64,000 nucleotides of DNA from Flavobacterium sp. LC2016-23 (GCF_009674775.1 NZ_WKKE01000017.1:62001-126000); one strand, 5' to 3'. Positions 1-9,036 are shown, counted from the stretch's first letter. The notes: generated by a model from the letters alone, not told the origin. Translations and numbers: made by a program.

Positions 1-501
1 AACGAAATAACAGTTCCGAATTTATCTAAACTGACAGAAGAACAAGTTGAAAGTAAGCTGGACGAATTAGACCTCGACTATGTGCTTTTGGATAGTGTTG
101 ATTACAGAAGTGAATTTCCTAAATACAGTGTTGTAGAGCAGGACCCATTGCCCGGGACAAAGGTAAAAGTGGGAAGAAAAATATATATTAAAATTAATGC
201 ATCCGGTTTTTCGTCGGTTAAAATTCCGGACTTAATCGAGAAAACCTACCGTGAAGCGGTTCCGACCTTAAAAGCTTTAGGGCTTGAAGAGGGAACAATC
301 ACTTATATTCCGAATCTTGGAAAAGATATGGTTCTGGAGATGCGTTATAAAGGCAGAAACTTAAAAGTAGGAGACCGCGTGCTCAAAGCTTCTAAAATTG
401 ATTTGGTTTTAGGAGACGGAAAAGCATCGTATGTAGACGACAGTCAGGCGACAGACAGTTTAGCTGCGCCGGCAACTGAAACCCCAAAAGATGAACAATA
501 A
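1..501 (+). CDS. PASTA-domain protein, 3' part
   Basis: The reading frame is open from the first base of the window, so the true start lies upstream; the GTG at 82 is internal. About 166 residues are visible and form two PASTA-like repeats. The first ends in the typical QDPLPGTKVKVGRKI stretch, and the second begins at VKIPDLIEKTYREA. A short Asp/Thr/Ala-rich tail follows. PASTA domains bind peptidoglycan or muropeptides in other families, so an envelope role is likely; the membrane anchor expected upstream is not visible. The stop codon overlaps the start of rluD by 11 bases, indicating translational coupling. Domain type is seen in sequence; function is inferred. Confidence 0.85.
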   Translation, partial: NEITVPNLSKLTEEQVESKLDELDLDYVLLDSVDYRSEFPKYSVVEQDPLPGTKVKVGRKIYIKINASGFSSVKIPDLIEKTYREAVPTLKALGLEEGTITYIPNLGKDMVLEMRYKGRNLKVGDRVLKASKIDLVLGDGKASYVDDSQATDSLAAPATETPKDEQ

Positions 502-1534
502 TAATGAAAATTTAGATCTGGAAGACGAATTATTCGAACATTTCAGATTTGAAGTCCCTAAAGGTCAGGCGCTGTTGCGTATTGACAAATATTTAATGAA
601 TTTGATTCAGAATGCGACCCGAAATAAAATTCAGAACGCAGCCACTGAAGGAAACATTTTTGTCAATGATATTCCTGTAAAATCAAATTATAAAGTGAAA
701 CCATTTGATGTGGTGACCGTAATGCTGACGCATCCTCCGTTTGAAAACCATATTCTTCCGGAAGATCTTCCGTTGAATATTGTCTATGAAGATGATGCTT
801 TGTTACTGATTAACAAAGAACCCGGAATGGTGGTGCACCCTGGTCACGGAAATTATACCGGAACTCTGGTGAATGCCCTGGCGCATCATTTTGACAATCT
901 GCCCATGAACAGCAGCGAACGCCCTGGTTTGGTGCACCGTATTGATAAGGATACCTCCGGACTTCTGGTGGTAGCCAAAACGGAAGCGGCCATGACACAT
1001 CTGGCCAAACAGTTTGAAGCTAAAACTTCGGAACGCGAGTATATCGCGCTTGTTTGGGGAAATGTGGCCGAAGAGGAAGGGACAATTGAAGGAAACCTTG
1101 CCAGACATTTAAAAGACCGCATGCAGATGGCTGTTTTTGCTGATCCTGAAATCGGGAAACCTGCCATTACGCATTATAAAGTTTTGGAACGTTTTGGTTA
1201 TGTGACTTTGATTTCCTGCCGATTAGAAACAGGAAGAACACACCAGATTCGAGCGCACATGAAGCATATCGGACATCCGTTGTTTAATGACGAACGTTAT
1301 GGCGGCCATTTGATTCTGAAAGGAACGACGTTTACAAAATACAAACAGTTTATAGACAATTGTTTTAAAGCTTTGCCACGTCAGGCGCTGCATGCCAAAA
1401 CTCTTGGTTTTGTGCATCCGAATACCGGAGAAATGATGCGTTTTGATACGGAACTGCCGCAGGATTTTCAGGATTGTATCGAGAAATGGCGCAATTACGG
1501 GAAGACGCATAATATGGAAGAAGAAGAGAATTAA
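491..1534 (+). CDS. rluD: RluD-type 23S rRNA pseudouridine synthase
   Basis: This is a 347-residue protein of the RluA/RluD family, which converts specific uridines of 23S rRNA to pseudouridine in the cytoplasm. An N-terminal S4-like RNA-binding region (about residues 25-85, with RIDKYL) precedes the catalytic domain. The family motif HRIDKDTSG lies at 149-157, with Asp152 as the expected catalytic aspartate, and GRTHQIRAHM follows near 250. Length is normal for RluD. The ATG at 491 overlaps the preceding PASTA gene by 11 bases. Which uridines are modified cannot be read from sequence, so the rluD symbol is by family resemblance. Confidence 0.9.
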   Translation: MNNNNENLDLEDELFEHFRFEVPKGQALLRIDKYLMNLIQNATRNKIQNAATEGNIFVNDIPVKSNYKVKPFDVVTVMLTHPPFENHILPEDLPLNIVYEDDALLLINKEPGMVVHPGHGNYTGTLVNALAHHFDNLPMNSSERPGLVHRIDKDTSGLLVVAKTEAAMTHLAKQFEAKTSEREYIALVWGNVAEEEGTIEGNLARHLKDRMQMAVFADPEIGKPAITHYKVLERFGYVTLISCRLETGRTHQIRAHMKHIGHPLFNDERYGGHLILKGTTFTKYKQFIDNCFKALPRQALHAKTLGFVHPNTGEMMRFDTELPQDFQDCIEKWRNYGKTHNMEEEEN

Positions 1535-1579
1535 TTAGATAATTTTTTAATTAGAAAGTTAGATAATTCCTGATATTTG

Positions 1580-1603
1580 AAAAGCTCCGATGGAGCTTTT
1601 TTT
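1580..1603. terminator. Bidirectional terminator between rluD and a lipoprotein gene
   Basis: A perfect 9-bp stem (AAAAGCTCC, loop GAT, GGAGCTTTT) is flanked by A and T runs on both sides. It sits between convergent genes and can serve both. Confidence 0.75.
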
Positions 1604-2216
1604 ATGGGATATTTTTAATGGTTAAGTCGGTGATTTTTGCTTCTCCGTTGGTTAGGAAACCTAATTTGCCTTTGCGGCTTAAATGGCTTTTTTCCAGGGA
1701 ACATTCTAATGCAGTTTCGTTATTGACTGAAAAGAACAATTGATTGTGCAGCACTTTGATTTTTACGGAATACCATTTGTTGTTTTCTAACTTCATTGGT
1801 TTTTTAAACAACGTCGGGCCTCCGCGTTTTTCATATTCATCCGTTCCTTTTTTGTAAACACCTCTCCCGATTACGATATTCTGGTCGATCTGATAGAGAT
1901 AGGTTCTGATATATTGTTCTTTATCGATGTTTAACATAATTTCAAACAGCGATTCTTTGGTCATATTGACGTTAAAATCGATTTCATAATTTTCAGGAAG
2001 TTTCTTTTTAGATTCCAGTACGCCCCAATGCATTGGGCCTCCGGTTCCCCTTAAGGTGTCTTTTTCAAGAAACCATTCTTCCGGATTTAAGTTCCAGTCT
2101 GATTTTAGGGCAGCCGCAGGAGTTATTTTGTATTCTTTTTTCGTTGTTGCAATGGTGCCGCAACAAGAAGTGATTATTAGGGATAAGACTAATAAAACGG
2201 GATATTTAATTTTCAT
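1602..2216 (-). CDS. Lipoprotein with a concanavalin-like (DUF1080-type) fold
   Basis: This is a 204-residue exported protein. The N-terminus is a lipoprotein signal peptide (hydrophobic segment ending ITSC, Cys at about 18). The rest resembles the beta-sandwich domains grouped as DUF1080 or LamG-like: a GxG(G)PMHWG stretch, alternating short strands such as WYSVKIKVLHNQLFFSVNN, and the ending GKLGFLTNGEAKITDLTIKNI, typical of carbohydrate-type jellyrolls. No catalytic residues can be named. It lies directly downstream of the ABC ATPase gene (8-base gap) on the same strand. Fold assignment is by pattern; the ligand is unknown. Confidence 0.6.
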   Translation of the reverse strand: MKIKYPVLLVLSLIITSCCGTIATTKKEYKITPAAALKSDWNLNPEEWFLEKDTLRGTGGPMHWGVLESKKKLPENYEIDFNVNMTKESLFEIMLNIDKEQYIRTYLYQIDQNIVIGRGVYKKGTDEYEKRGGPTLFKKPMKLENNKWYSVKIKVLHNQLFFSVNNETALECSLEKSHLSRKGKLGFLTNGEAKITDLTIKNIP

Positions 2217-2224
2217 TTTGTTTT

Positions 2225-3466
2225 TTAGTTTAACTCCGAGTGGTATTTGATTTTTCCGATTGATCCTGTGGGAGCCGGAAGCAATTCAAATACCGAAGTA
2301 GGAGCGAGGCCGGATTCGATGCGATGTGAAACGTATAAAATACTGACGTTTGTTGCCTCTTTAATGGTGTTGATCAGCTGAATCACCAAAGCAACATTTT
2401 CGTCGTCTAAACCTTCTACAGGTTCATCCAGAATTAATAAAGGCGGATGTTTTAAAACCGCACGAACAATTAACGCGACTCTTTGCTGGCCAATAGAAAG
2501 ATCAATAAAACGTTTTTTGCGTAAATCATTCATTTCAATTACTTCCAGCCATTGTGCTACGATTTGTTTTTGCAAAGTTGTGGGTTCGGTGTATAAGCCG
2601 ATGGAATCGAAAAACCCCGAAAGAATCATTTCTTCTAAAGTATGTCCTTTCTGGAACAGATCGGTCATGGAAGTCGTGAAGATTCCGATTTGTTTTTTAA
2701 TGTCCCAGACGCTTTCTCCGGTTCCTTTTTTTCTTCCGAACAAATATAAATCCTGTCCGAAACCTTTTGGATTGTCTCCAGTGATTAAAGATAAAATCGT
2801 GCTTTTTCCGGAACCGTTCGGGCCGATTAACTGCCAGAATTCACCTTGTTTTATGGTCCATGAAATTTGATCTACAATTTTTCGGTCGTCATAGCTTACG
2901 GAAATATTTTCCATTTTGATTAAAACACTTTCGTCAAAGGAATGCGATTCTAAAGCTTTTGGAATTGCAGTTGTATTTAAGGTTTTATAAAGTTTTTCAA
3001 TTTTTGAAAGAGGATGTAATTCAAATGTATTGTCTTTGATCTGCGCTTTATTGGGCACGAAATGAAGTACATCGGTAACGCGGTTTACAATTTGAATAAT
3101 GGCGATCTGTTGTGTTAAATCTTTTAAAGATTCTGCTAAAACTACACGAGAGGCCTGATCTAAATGATCAAACGGATTATCGAAAATGATAAAGTCAGGT
3201 TTTTGGCTGATGCAGTATTTTAAAAACTCTTTTTTGCGTTCACCGGAAGAAAAGGTTCGCAATTGCCTGTGGGAATCGGGAGAAGCTTCGACAATGTCGT
3301 ACTGGTATTCTTTTTCGATGAATTTCTCAATAGCAATATCTGAAAACAGTATTCCTTTTTGATTGTTAAAAACGGCTAATTCTCCTTTGGCGCTGCCCGA
3401 AAGTAAAGTATCGATAAAGGCTTTTTTATTGACCTGATTCGATAAAAGTATATCCCAATGCTGCAT
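2225..3466 (-). CDS. Tandem ABC ATPase, ModF-like, with degenerate first half
   Basis: This 413-residue soluble protein has two ABC ATPase halves and no membrane segments. The C-terminal half is complete: Walker A GPNGSGKST at 215-223, signature LSIGQQR near 337 and Walker B LLILDEP near 355. The N-terminal half keeps a signature-like FSSGERKK (about 72-79) and Walker B FIIFDNP (92-98) but has no GxxxxGKS/T loop, so it probably does not bind ATP normally. The layout resembles ModF/PhrA-type fused ATPases. No permease gene is adjacent, so the process it energises is unknown. Confidence 0.8.
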   Translation of the reverse strand: MQHWDILLSNQVNKKAFIDTLLSGSAKGELAVFNNQKGILFSDIAIEKFIEKEYQYDIVEASPDSHRQLRTFSSGERKKEFLKYCISQKPDFIIFDNPFDHLDQASRVVLAESLKDLTQQIAIIQIVNRVTDVLHFVPNKAQIKDNTFELHPLSKIEKLYKTLNTTAIPKALESHSFDESVLIKMENISVSYDDRKIVDQISWTIKQGEFWQLIGPNGSGKSTILSLITGDNPKGFGQDLYLFGRKKGTGESVWDIKKQIGIFTTSMTDLFQKGHTLEEMILSGFFDSIGLYTEPTTLQKQIVAQWLEVIEMNDLRKKRFIDLSIGQQRVALIVRAVLKHPPLLILDEPVEGLDDENVALVIQLINTIKEATNVSILYVSHRIESGLAPTSVFELLPAPTGSIGKIKYHSELN

Positions 3467-3550
3467 TTCTGTATTTTAAAATAATTGTTTTTACCTGTTG
3501 CGTATATTTTTAACCAACAAAAACAGAGATTAATAGTTGTTTTTTGTCAC

Positions 3551-3568
3551 TCCCGATAGCTATCGGGA
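3551..3568. repeat. 18-bp perfect palindrome TCCCGATAGCTATCGGGA
   Basis: The sequence reads identically on both strands. It lies in the 176-bp spacer between the divergently placed 5' end of the ABC gene and the 3' end of the rhodanese gene. No T-run follows on either strand, so it is not an intrinsic terminator. I recall similar palindromes scattered in Flavobacterium intergenic DNA. The rest of the spacer holds nothing else I can name. Confidence 0.6.
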
Positions 3569-3642
3569 TAATAGATTAGTACAGATTTTTAAAATCATTT
3601 TAATCCTTTACTCTGTGGCTAATAATGAATTTTACTTCGCCG

Positions 3643-4500
3643 TTATTTTATTTCCTGTGTAAACATGTCGCGATCGTTTCTTGACCATTCACTCCAGGAT
3701 CCTACATAAAGTTTTGGGATTTCAATTCCGGCATAATCCATTGCTAATAAAGTATGGCAGGCCGTAACGCCCGAGCCACAATGTACAATAGTGTTTTCAG
3801 GTTTTACATCGCCTAAAATCTGGCTGTATTTCTGATGTAATATTTCAGCAGAATGATAAAAGCCATTTTCGTCTAAGTTTTCACTAAAAGGAACATTTAT
3901 CGCGCCCGGAATATGTCCTGCGATTAAATCCAGTGGTTCTGTGAGCCCGTCAAAACGATTTTTATCTCTTACATCGATTACTCTGTTTTCGTTGTTATTT
4001 CGGGCTTTTTCGACTACTTCAATATCGGCTAAGCCTAAATTCCATGCTGAAACAGGATACTTTTGAGCAGGTTCGAAAATTTCAATTTCTGCACTTACCG
4101 GAAAACCGGCTTTTATGGCGGCTTGAAGGCCACCATTTACCACCTGTACTTTTTCATGGCCAATGGCACGTAGCATCCACCAGAACCGGGCTGCGGCATT
4201 CGATCCGTTTTTATCATCATAAATTACTACATAACTTGAAGGCCGAATTCCAAGTTTTGAAAGTACTTCTGAGAACTTTTCAAAAGACGGCAGCGGATGT
4301 CTTCCGCCCTGTGCAGGATCGCTTTCAACAGTTGCCAGGTCCTTATTCAGATCAGCATAGCGGGCGCCTTTTAAGTGCTCCTTTTTATAATTTTCTTCGG
4401 CATTAATTCCGGCTCGTGCATCAATTAAGATAATCTCTGAAGATTCCTGCAGTTTTACTAATTCTTCCGGATGTATAAGGGGTGACAATGTATTGGACAT
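3643..4500 (-). CDS. sseA: Two-domain rhodanese-type sulfurtransferase (SseA-like)
   Basis: This is a 285-residue protein with two rhodanese domains in the usual order: an inactive N-terminal half (LIDARA near 25-31, GRHPLPS in the linker) and an active C-terminal half. The active-site loop CGSGVTAC places the catalytic cysteine at 241. CGSGVT is the loop typical of 3-mercaptopyruvate sulfurtransferases, whereas thiosulfate sulfurtransferases usually have CRxGx[R/T]. There is no signal peptide, so it should be cytoplasmic and carry sulfane sulfur to thiol or cyanide acceptors. The gene stands alone between a palindromic repeat and a DUF1398 gene. Confidence 0.88.
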   Translation of the reverse strand: MSNTLSPLIHPEELVKLQESSEIILIDARAGINAEENYKKEHLKGARYADLNKDLATVESDPAQGGRHPLPSFEKFSEVLSKLGIRPSSYVVIYDDKNGSNAAARFWWMLRAIGHEKVQVVNGGLQAAIKAGFPVSAEIEIFEPAQKYPVSAWNLGLADIEVVEKARNNNENRVIDVRDKNRFDGLTEPLDLIAGHIPGAINVPFSENLDENGFYHSAEILHQKYSQILGDVKPENTIVHCGSGVTACHTLLAMDYAGIEIPKLYVGSWSEWSRNDRDMFTQEIK

Positions 4501-4532
4501 TTAAATGAAAAATTAAATTCTTTTTAAAAATG

Positions 4533-4922
4533 TTAACCTGGGATTTTTTCAATCAATATTTCGTTTCCTGCCAGATCAAAATAAGTGCAGGTCATTTCGA
4601 TGATATCTACACGCCATTTGGCGATACCACATTGTGCAGCATGATTGCAAAAGGTAAGATAATCCGTTTCACCATTCTGATGTTTGACCAGAAATTCAAT
4701 AAAAAGCTCTTTATTGACATTAGCTGAGATTTTAATTTCATTGTACTTTTCATCTGCAGTAGCGCTATAGTTGTTTACTCCGTAATATTCAACATGGCCG
4801 TCGTGCACAAACGTATCGTACCCTTTTACGCCTAAAATGATTAAATCCTGTATATAATTTGGAAAATCAGCACCGCTTTTTACTTTGGCATGTGCTTCTT
4901 TTATTTGTTCTATCGTAAACAT
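4533..4922 (-). CDS. DUF1398 family protein
   Basis: This 129-residue protein of unknown function has the sequence features I associate with DUF1398 (E. coli YbcV type): an N-terminal helix MFTIEQIKEAHAKV, a GVKGYDTFVHDGHVEYYG core, and a C-terminal CGIAKWRVDIIEMTCTYFD stretch. It has no signal peptide and no membrane segment. It is co-oriented with the rhodanese gene (32-base gap) and may share its transcript. Nothing in the sequence points to a reaction. Confidence 0.7.
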   Translation of the reverse strand: MFTIEQIKEAHAKVKSGADFPNYIQDLIILGVKGYDTFVHDGHVEYYGVNNYSATADEKYNEIKISANVNKELFIEFLVKHQNGETDYLTFCNHAAQCGIAKWRVDIIEMTCTYFDLAGNEILIEKIPG

Positions 4923-4946
4923 ATAGTTTGTTTTTAAGGTTAAAAT

Positions 4947-5939
4947 TTATTGTTTCAAAAATACAATTAATGGTTTTATAAATGAATCAAAAGATTCAAT
5001 ATGTGGTAAATGTCCGGTGTTCGGAACTTCGACTAATTTTGCATTCGGAATTGCTTTTTGTGTTTTTTTGCCTAATTCCATATAATTGCCCATTGTTTTT
5101 CTGACATCTTCCGGAACAAGCGGTTTTCCTAAGGCGGTTTTATCTCTCGTTCCGATGATTAGAAGTGTCGGACTTTTGATGTTTTTAAATTCGTATAAAA
5201 CAGGTTGTGTAAAAATCATATCGTAGAGTAAGGCAGAGTTCCAGGCCACTTTTGAATAATCGGGAGCAGTCGTCCATCCGGCGCCGAGTTCGGCCCATTT
5301 TTGAAAATCGGGATTCCATTTTCCGTCGTAATAATTCTCCATTTGGTATTTTTTGATGGCTTCGTAATTTTGTTTCAATTCCGATTCGTACCACCATTCA
5401 ACAGTTTTGTAGGGAACGACTAATTTCCAGTCTTCTAAACCAATCGGATTTTCAAGTACTAGTTTTTCTGCTGTTTCGGGATACATCAGCGCAAATCTTG
5501 TGGCCAACATTCCTCCCATGGAATGCCCCAGAATATTTGCTTTCTGAATTCCTAAATGGTCCAGTACTTTTTTGGTATTTTCTGCCAGTTGCTGAAAAGT
5601 ATACTGAAAATGATCCGGTTTTGAAGATTTTCCGAAACCAATCTGATCGGGAACAATAACTCTGAAACCCTCTTTTGTCAAGGCTTTAATCGTAGTTTCC
5701 CAATAAGCTCCGTTGAAATTTTTCCCATGAAGCAAAACGATATTTTTGTTGTTGTAATTATCGGGTTTGATATCCATGTAAGCCATTTTTAAAGGCTGAC
5801 GCTGATTGTTCACTTCTAAAAAATGAACAGGAAAAGGATATTCATAATTCGTTAAATTGATGTCGAGTGCTTTTATATTTTCCTGCTGCGCCAGGCATAG
5901 GAAGGGAAGCAGCAATATAATGATTTGTATTTTTTTCAT
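4947..5939 (-). CDS. Exported alpha/beta hydrolase
   Basis: This 330-residue protein has a cleavable signal peptide (hydrophobic core 5-16, CLAQ at about 15-18), so it acts in the periplasm or outside. The alpha/beta-hydrolase fold is shown by the oxyanion motif LLHGKNFNG (69-77), the nucleophile elbow GHSMGG with Ser140, an acid in IGTRDKTALG and the catalytic His in NTGHLPH near 311. It resembles epoxide-hydrolase, lactonase or C-C hydrolase members, but the substrate cannot be read. It is co-oriented with its neighbours with 24-100 base gaps. Confidence 0.82.
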   Translation of the reverse strand: MKKIQIIILLLPFLCLAQQENIKALDINLTNYEYPFPVHFLEVNNQRQPLKMAYMDIKPDNYNNKNIVLLHGKNFNGAYWETTIKALTKEGFRVIVPDQIGFGKSSKPDHFQYTFQQLAENTKKVLDHLGIQKANILGHSMGGMLATRFALMYPETAEKLVLENPIGLEDWKLVVPYKTVEWWYESELKQNYEAIKKYQMENYYDGKWNPDFQKWAELGAGWTTAPDYSKVAWNSALLYDMIFTQPVLYEFKNIKSPTLLIIGTRDKTALGKPLVPEDVRKTMGNYMELGKKTQKAIPNAKLVEVPNTGHLPHIESFDSFIKPLIVFLKQ

Positions 5940-6039
5940 TTTCGGACAGTGTTTATTTGCAATTATAATAAAAGTAAGCCTTACCGCTTTAAAAGCAAAA
6001 ATTATAATCTTAAAATTATCAGAAAATATTTATTATAAA

Positions 6040-6882
6040 TTAGGCCATGACAGCGACAATGTTTAAAGCGATTTCGCCTAAGTTTTGGTCTCCTGTAATT
6101 TTTACTTTTTCTTTAGCTTCGGTCGGAGTCATTCCTTTTGAAAATAAAAGCCAGGCATCATCCGGGGAAATTTTGAGGGTTGCGGTTGGTTTTACTTTCG
6201 GGGATTCGATAAATTTCCATTGATTTTCTTCTTTAATAATGCTCCATTCGCCACCAATTTCAGTATCAACAATCAATGTAACGATTGTTCCTTTTTCTGC
6301 CGGTACATTTTGATACGTATGAGGCAAGGCATACATAAATGTACTGATGAAAGGATGGAATAAGGCTTTCGTCAAGAGTGCCTGTTTTCCGACGGCATTT
6401 CTAATTTGCTGCTGGTGGAGGAATTTCTCCGAATATTCGCGGGCAATATGAAACCAGTTTAATGACGTTTCTTCTCCGGCCCACGCAACAGAGAATATAG
6501 CATTTTCAAAAGGAGGTAATGTTTGTAAATGTTCGGAGTATTGTTTTCCGGTACTTTCAAGCAAATTGACCAAAATTTCGGGACTAAGTCGTTTTGTAGC
6601 GTTGGTCCAGGTCATATTCAATTGATTTAAGAAGTCAACCAGATCGCTATAAGAATTAATATTTTCCGGGGTTTCTCCAAAAAAATGATCACGGGATATT
6701 GATAAACCTCTTAAATTTCCATCAAGTAAATGAGATGCAATGTCTTTTACCTTCCATTTTTTAGCAACGGTTTGTGCGTTCCATTCTTCGTGTGTTAGTG
6801 ATTTTAATAAGTCAATCAATAATTTGTCTAAAACAGGGAACAGCTGTACGGTTTGGATTGGTATAATTTGCGAAGATTCCAT
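6040..6882 (-). CDS. DinB/maleylpyruvate isomerase-like protein
   Basis: This 280-residue cytoplasmic protein begins with the four-helix-bundle pattern of the mycothiol-dependent maleylpyruvate isomerase / DinB superfamily (residues about 10-130, with WKVKDIASHLLDGNLRGL containing a conserved metal-type His). A C-terminal SCP2-like part (about 195-275, GEWSIIKEENQWKF...ATLKISPDDAWLLFSKGMT) follows. The combination is common in actinobacterial thiol-dependent enzymes, but Bacteroidetes do not make mycothiol, so the partner thiol and the reaction are open. It lies 18 bases downstream of the mscS-like gene and may be co-transcribed with it. Confidence 0.72.
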   Translation of the reverse strand: MESSQIIPIQTVQLFPVLDKLLIDLLKSLTHEEWNAQTVAKKWKVKDIASHLLDGNLRGLSISRDHFFGETPENINSYSDLVDFLNQLNMTWTNATKRLSPEILVNLLESTGKQYSEHLQTLPPFENAIFSVAWAGEETSLNWFHIAREYSEKFLHQQQIRNAVGKQALLTKALFHPFISTFMYALPHTYQNVPAEKGTIVTLIVDTEIGGEWSIIKEENQWKFIESPKVKPTATLKISPDDAWLLFSKGMTPTEAKEKVKITGDQNLGEIALNIVAVMA

Positions 6883-6900
6883 AAAAGTTTCTATTTTTTT

Positions 6901-7752
6901 CTAAGGTTTTGTTTCGTTGCTTTTAAAAGTAACAACACGTTGCGGATACGGAATATCAATAGCAGCTTCATCAAAACGCTTTTTGATGCTTTGCAGTAAA
7001 TCACAATACATGATAAAACCATCTGTAGAATTTTTAGACCACGCCCAGGCTTTCAGCGTTACGCTTGAATCTGCCAGTGCTACAACGCGCGCTACGACAA
7101 GAGGAGCTTTTAGTTTTTTATTTTCTGCTGTTCGGGTATCAATAAAAAGAGGATGTTTGGCTACTTCTTCTCTCATGATTTCCAATGCTTTTTCTACATC
7201 TGATTCATAACCAATACCAATTTCTATTATTTTACAGCATTTGGTGTCGTGCATGTTGGTGTTTACAATAATCTGATTGCTGATAACCGAATTTGGAATA
7301 ATGATTCGGTTGTTTTCGGCATCTTTCAGAACGACCTGTCTCAGATTAATATCTTCTACTATACCGACGAAGCTATTGATGGTAATTTTATCATTGATTC
7401 GGAAAGGCTTGAAAATCACCAGGAAAATACCGCTTACAATATTACTAAGAGCTTGTTGTGATGCCAGACCCGCTACGAGGGAAATTACTCCGGCACCGGC
7501 CAAAAAAGAATGTCCGATAATTTTAAATTCGGGAATCTGGATTAACGCAAAAGCAAATCCTAAAATATAAATTACGGTGATGATTAAATGCTTTAAAAAC
7601 CGGAAACCAGTTGCGTCATATTCTTTATTGCTCAGTTTGCGATACAGAAAATAACGTAATATTTTGTCGGTAATGGCTCCCAGGATTATAGTAACAATGG
7701 CTATAATGGCAATAACAATACCTATTCTAAAGTCTTTTAAATAATCAATCAT
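6901..7752 (-). CDS. mscS: Small mechanosensitive channel (MscS family)
   Basis: This is a 283-residue inner-membrane protein with three hydrophobic helices: about 10-30, 52-72, and a pore-lining helix near 80-115 rich in Gly/Ala (SFLAGAGVISLVAGLASQQALSNIVSGIFL). A beta domain follows (ITINSFVGIVEDINLRQVVLKDAENNRIIIPNS) and then a cytoplasmic alpha/beta domain ending near YPQRVV. These are the hallmarks of MscS, which releases solutes on hypo-osmotic shock. Length matches E. coli MscS (286 residues). It stands first in a probable two-gene unit with the DinB-like gene. Confidence 0.92.
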   Translation of the reverse strand: MIDYLKDFRIGIVIAIIAIVTIILGAITDKILRYFLYRKLSNKEYDATGFRFLKHLIITVIYILGFAFALIQIPEFKIIGHSFLAGAGVISLVAGLASQQALSNIVSGIFLVIFKPFRINDKITINSFVGIVEDINLRQVVLKDAENNRIIIPNSVISNQIIVNTNMHDTKCCKIIEIGIGYESDVEKALEIMREEVAKHPLFIDTRTAENKKLKAPLVVARVVALADSSVTLKAWAWSKNSTDGFIMYCDLLQSIKKRFDEAAIDIPYPQRVVTFKSNETKP

Positions 7753-7768
7753 AGGGTTGTAAGTTTAA

Positions 7769-7816
7769 AAAAATCCAAAAAGCGACTATTTTTCAGAAAG
7801 CCCTTTTTGGATTTTT
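7769..7816 (-). terminator. Terminator of the thioesterase gene
   Basis: A 14-bp stem (CTTTTTGGATTTTT pairing with AAAAATCCAAAAAG, read on plus) spans a 20-nt loop. On the minus strand it follows the thioesterase stop codon and ends in a T run. Confidence 0.6.
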
Positions 7817-7843
7817 GTACTTGATAGCAAGTCGGTTTTTCTT

Positions 7844-8281
7844 TTACAGTCCGACAAAGTCATCACTTTTAGGGAAAATACTCAAAGCTTCAATAGCAAT
7901 TTCAGGAGTGGGAGAAGCTAATTTACGCAATTTGGTATCCATCCAGGCGCCATCAACCGTGATAACGGCACAAAGGGTGTCGTCTTCCTTCCTGAATTCA
8001 TGAACGATAGACCAGCGTGACGCATCGGCTTTCATTTTTGAAGTTTTGGTATGAAGGAATATCTTATCTGAAAGTTTTAATTCTTTTCTAAAGATGCATT
8101 CTTCCCTAAACAATACCGGGCCAAAACCCTGCGTCTGCATGACACGTAATGTTAAACCTAACTGCTCTAATATTTCGATACGATGTTGTGCTCCAAAATC
8201 GTAATAAGCACTATGACGAACGTGAAAATTTGGATCAAGATCTGACCAGCGAAAAGATAATTCTTTAATAAATGAAGCCAT
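7844..8281 (-). CDS. Acyl-CoA thioesterase, 4HBT hot-dog family
   Basis: This 145-residue protein has the hot-dog thioesterase pattern: an N-terminal FRWSDLDPNFHVRHSAYYDF stretch with the conserved Asp of the 4-hydroxybenzoyl-CoA thioesterase type (DLDxxxHV), then a helix (about 25-45) and the central strands IFLHTKTSKMKADASRWSIVHEF. It would hydrolyse an acyl-CoA in the cytoplasm; chain preference cannot be read. The gene is monocistronic in appearance, with a terminator downstream. Confidence 0.82.
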   Translation of the reverse strand: MASFIKELSFRWSDLDPNFHVRHSAYYDFGAQHRIEILEQLGLTLRVMQTQGFGPVLFREECIFRKELKLSDKIFLHTKTSKMKADASRWSIVHEFRKEDDTLCAVITVDGAWMDTKLRKLASPTPEIAIEALSIFPKSDDFVGL

Positions 8282-8356
8282 TTTATAGTTGTAAATTTTA
8301 TGAAAATCGAAATTACAAATAAAAAATTAAAGGCAACTTTTTTGAAAGGTTAAATC

Positions 8357-8944
8357 TTAATAGTATTCCGTTTTGAAAGGCGCAAAATCCTGTATTTTTG
8401 GTAAAGGTTTGATCATGATTTTCTTTTTTGTATTTGTTTTAGGAAAATCATCTTCGCCATAAGGTTCTGTTGTTTTTATTCTAATTCCGGTTGAAAGATT
8501 AAAGTCAATCGTTCCCATTGTTCCTTGTCCGTCAGAATAAACTTCAGAGAAACCGATCAATTCAAAATTTCCGTTTTGATATCTGAATTTGTGTTCAAAA
8601 TTTCCGCGAATAAGTTCGTTGTGAATGCTTAAAATTCCCTTTGTAATGGTGATTTCATAAAAAGAATTTCCGTTGTAATAACCATTTCTGCCTTCAGGAT
8701 ATTGAGCGTCGATTGCTTTGGTTGCAGAAACGATTTTTTTGAAATTGCCATTGTTTTCAGCAAAATAAATTTCGAGTTTATAAGGTGCAGTTTCGCTTTC
8801 AGTGTCTTGTAAAACCTGAACGTAATCAATTAAGCCATCTTTGTTTAAATCGCCTTTTACTTTTGTGATTTCTTTATTGAAATTATTTTGTGCACAAAGT
8901 ATTGCTGAAAAAAGTAAGGCAAACAGAACGATAAATTTGGGCAT
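8357..8944 (-). CDS. Exported protein of unknown function with an Asp-rich repeat
   Basis: This 195-residue protein has a signal peptide (MPKFIVLFALLFSAILCAQ). The mature part begins with GDLNKDGLIDYVQVLQD, a calcium-loop-like motif (DxNxDGxxD) of the kind seen in FG-GAP/VCBS or dockerin-like repeats, followed by a beta-rich region. Only one such loop is present, so a full propeller is not formed. I do not recognise the family and assign no function. Location should be periplasm or surface. Confidence 0.6.
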   Translation of the reverse strand: MPKFIVLFALLFSAILCAQNNFNKEITKVKGDLNKDGLIDYVQVLQDTESETAPYKLEIYFAENNGNFKKIVSATKAIDAQYPEGRNGYYNGNSFYEITITKGILSIHNELIRGNFEHKFRYQNGNFELIGFSEVYSDGQGTMGTIDFNLSTGIRIKTTEPYGEDDFPKTNTKKKIMIKPLPKIQDFAPFKTEYY

Positions 8945-9036
8945 TTGTAAATTAGTTTAATTTTGATTCTTCAATTATTGAAATTGTAATGCCGTCTTTA
9001 TTTAATGAATTATATCCCGGCCCTGAGCCAAAATAA

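Noticed and set aside
82..501. GTG 82 as start of the first gene
   Set aside because: The frame is open upstream to base 1 and encodes the first part of a PASTA domain, so this is an internal codon.
803..1167. Minus-strand ORFs over rluD
   Set aside because: They are shadow frames of a conserved gene, with no family pattern of their own.
3551..3568. Palindrome taken as a terminator
   Set aside because: There is no T run on either side and no loop; a perfect palindrome without spacer is better kept as a repeat or protein site.
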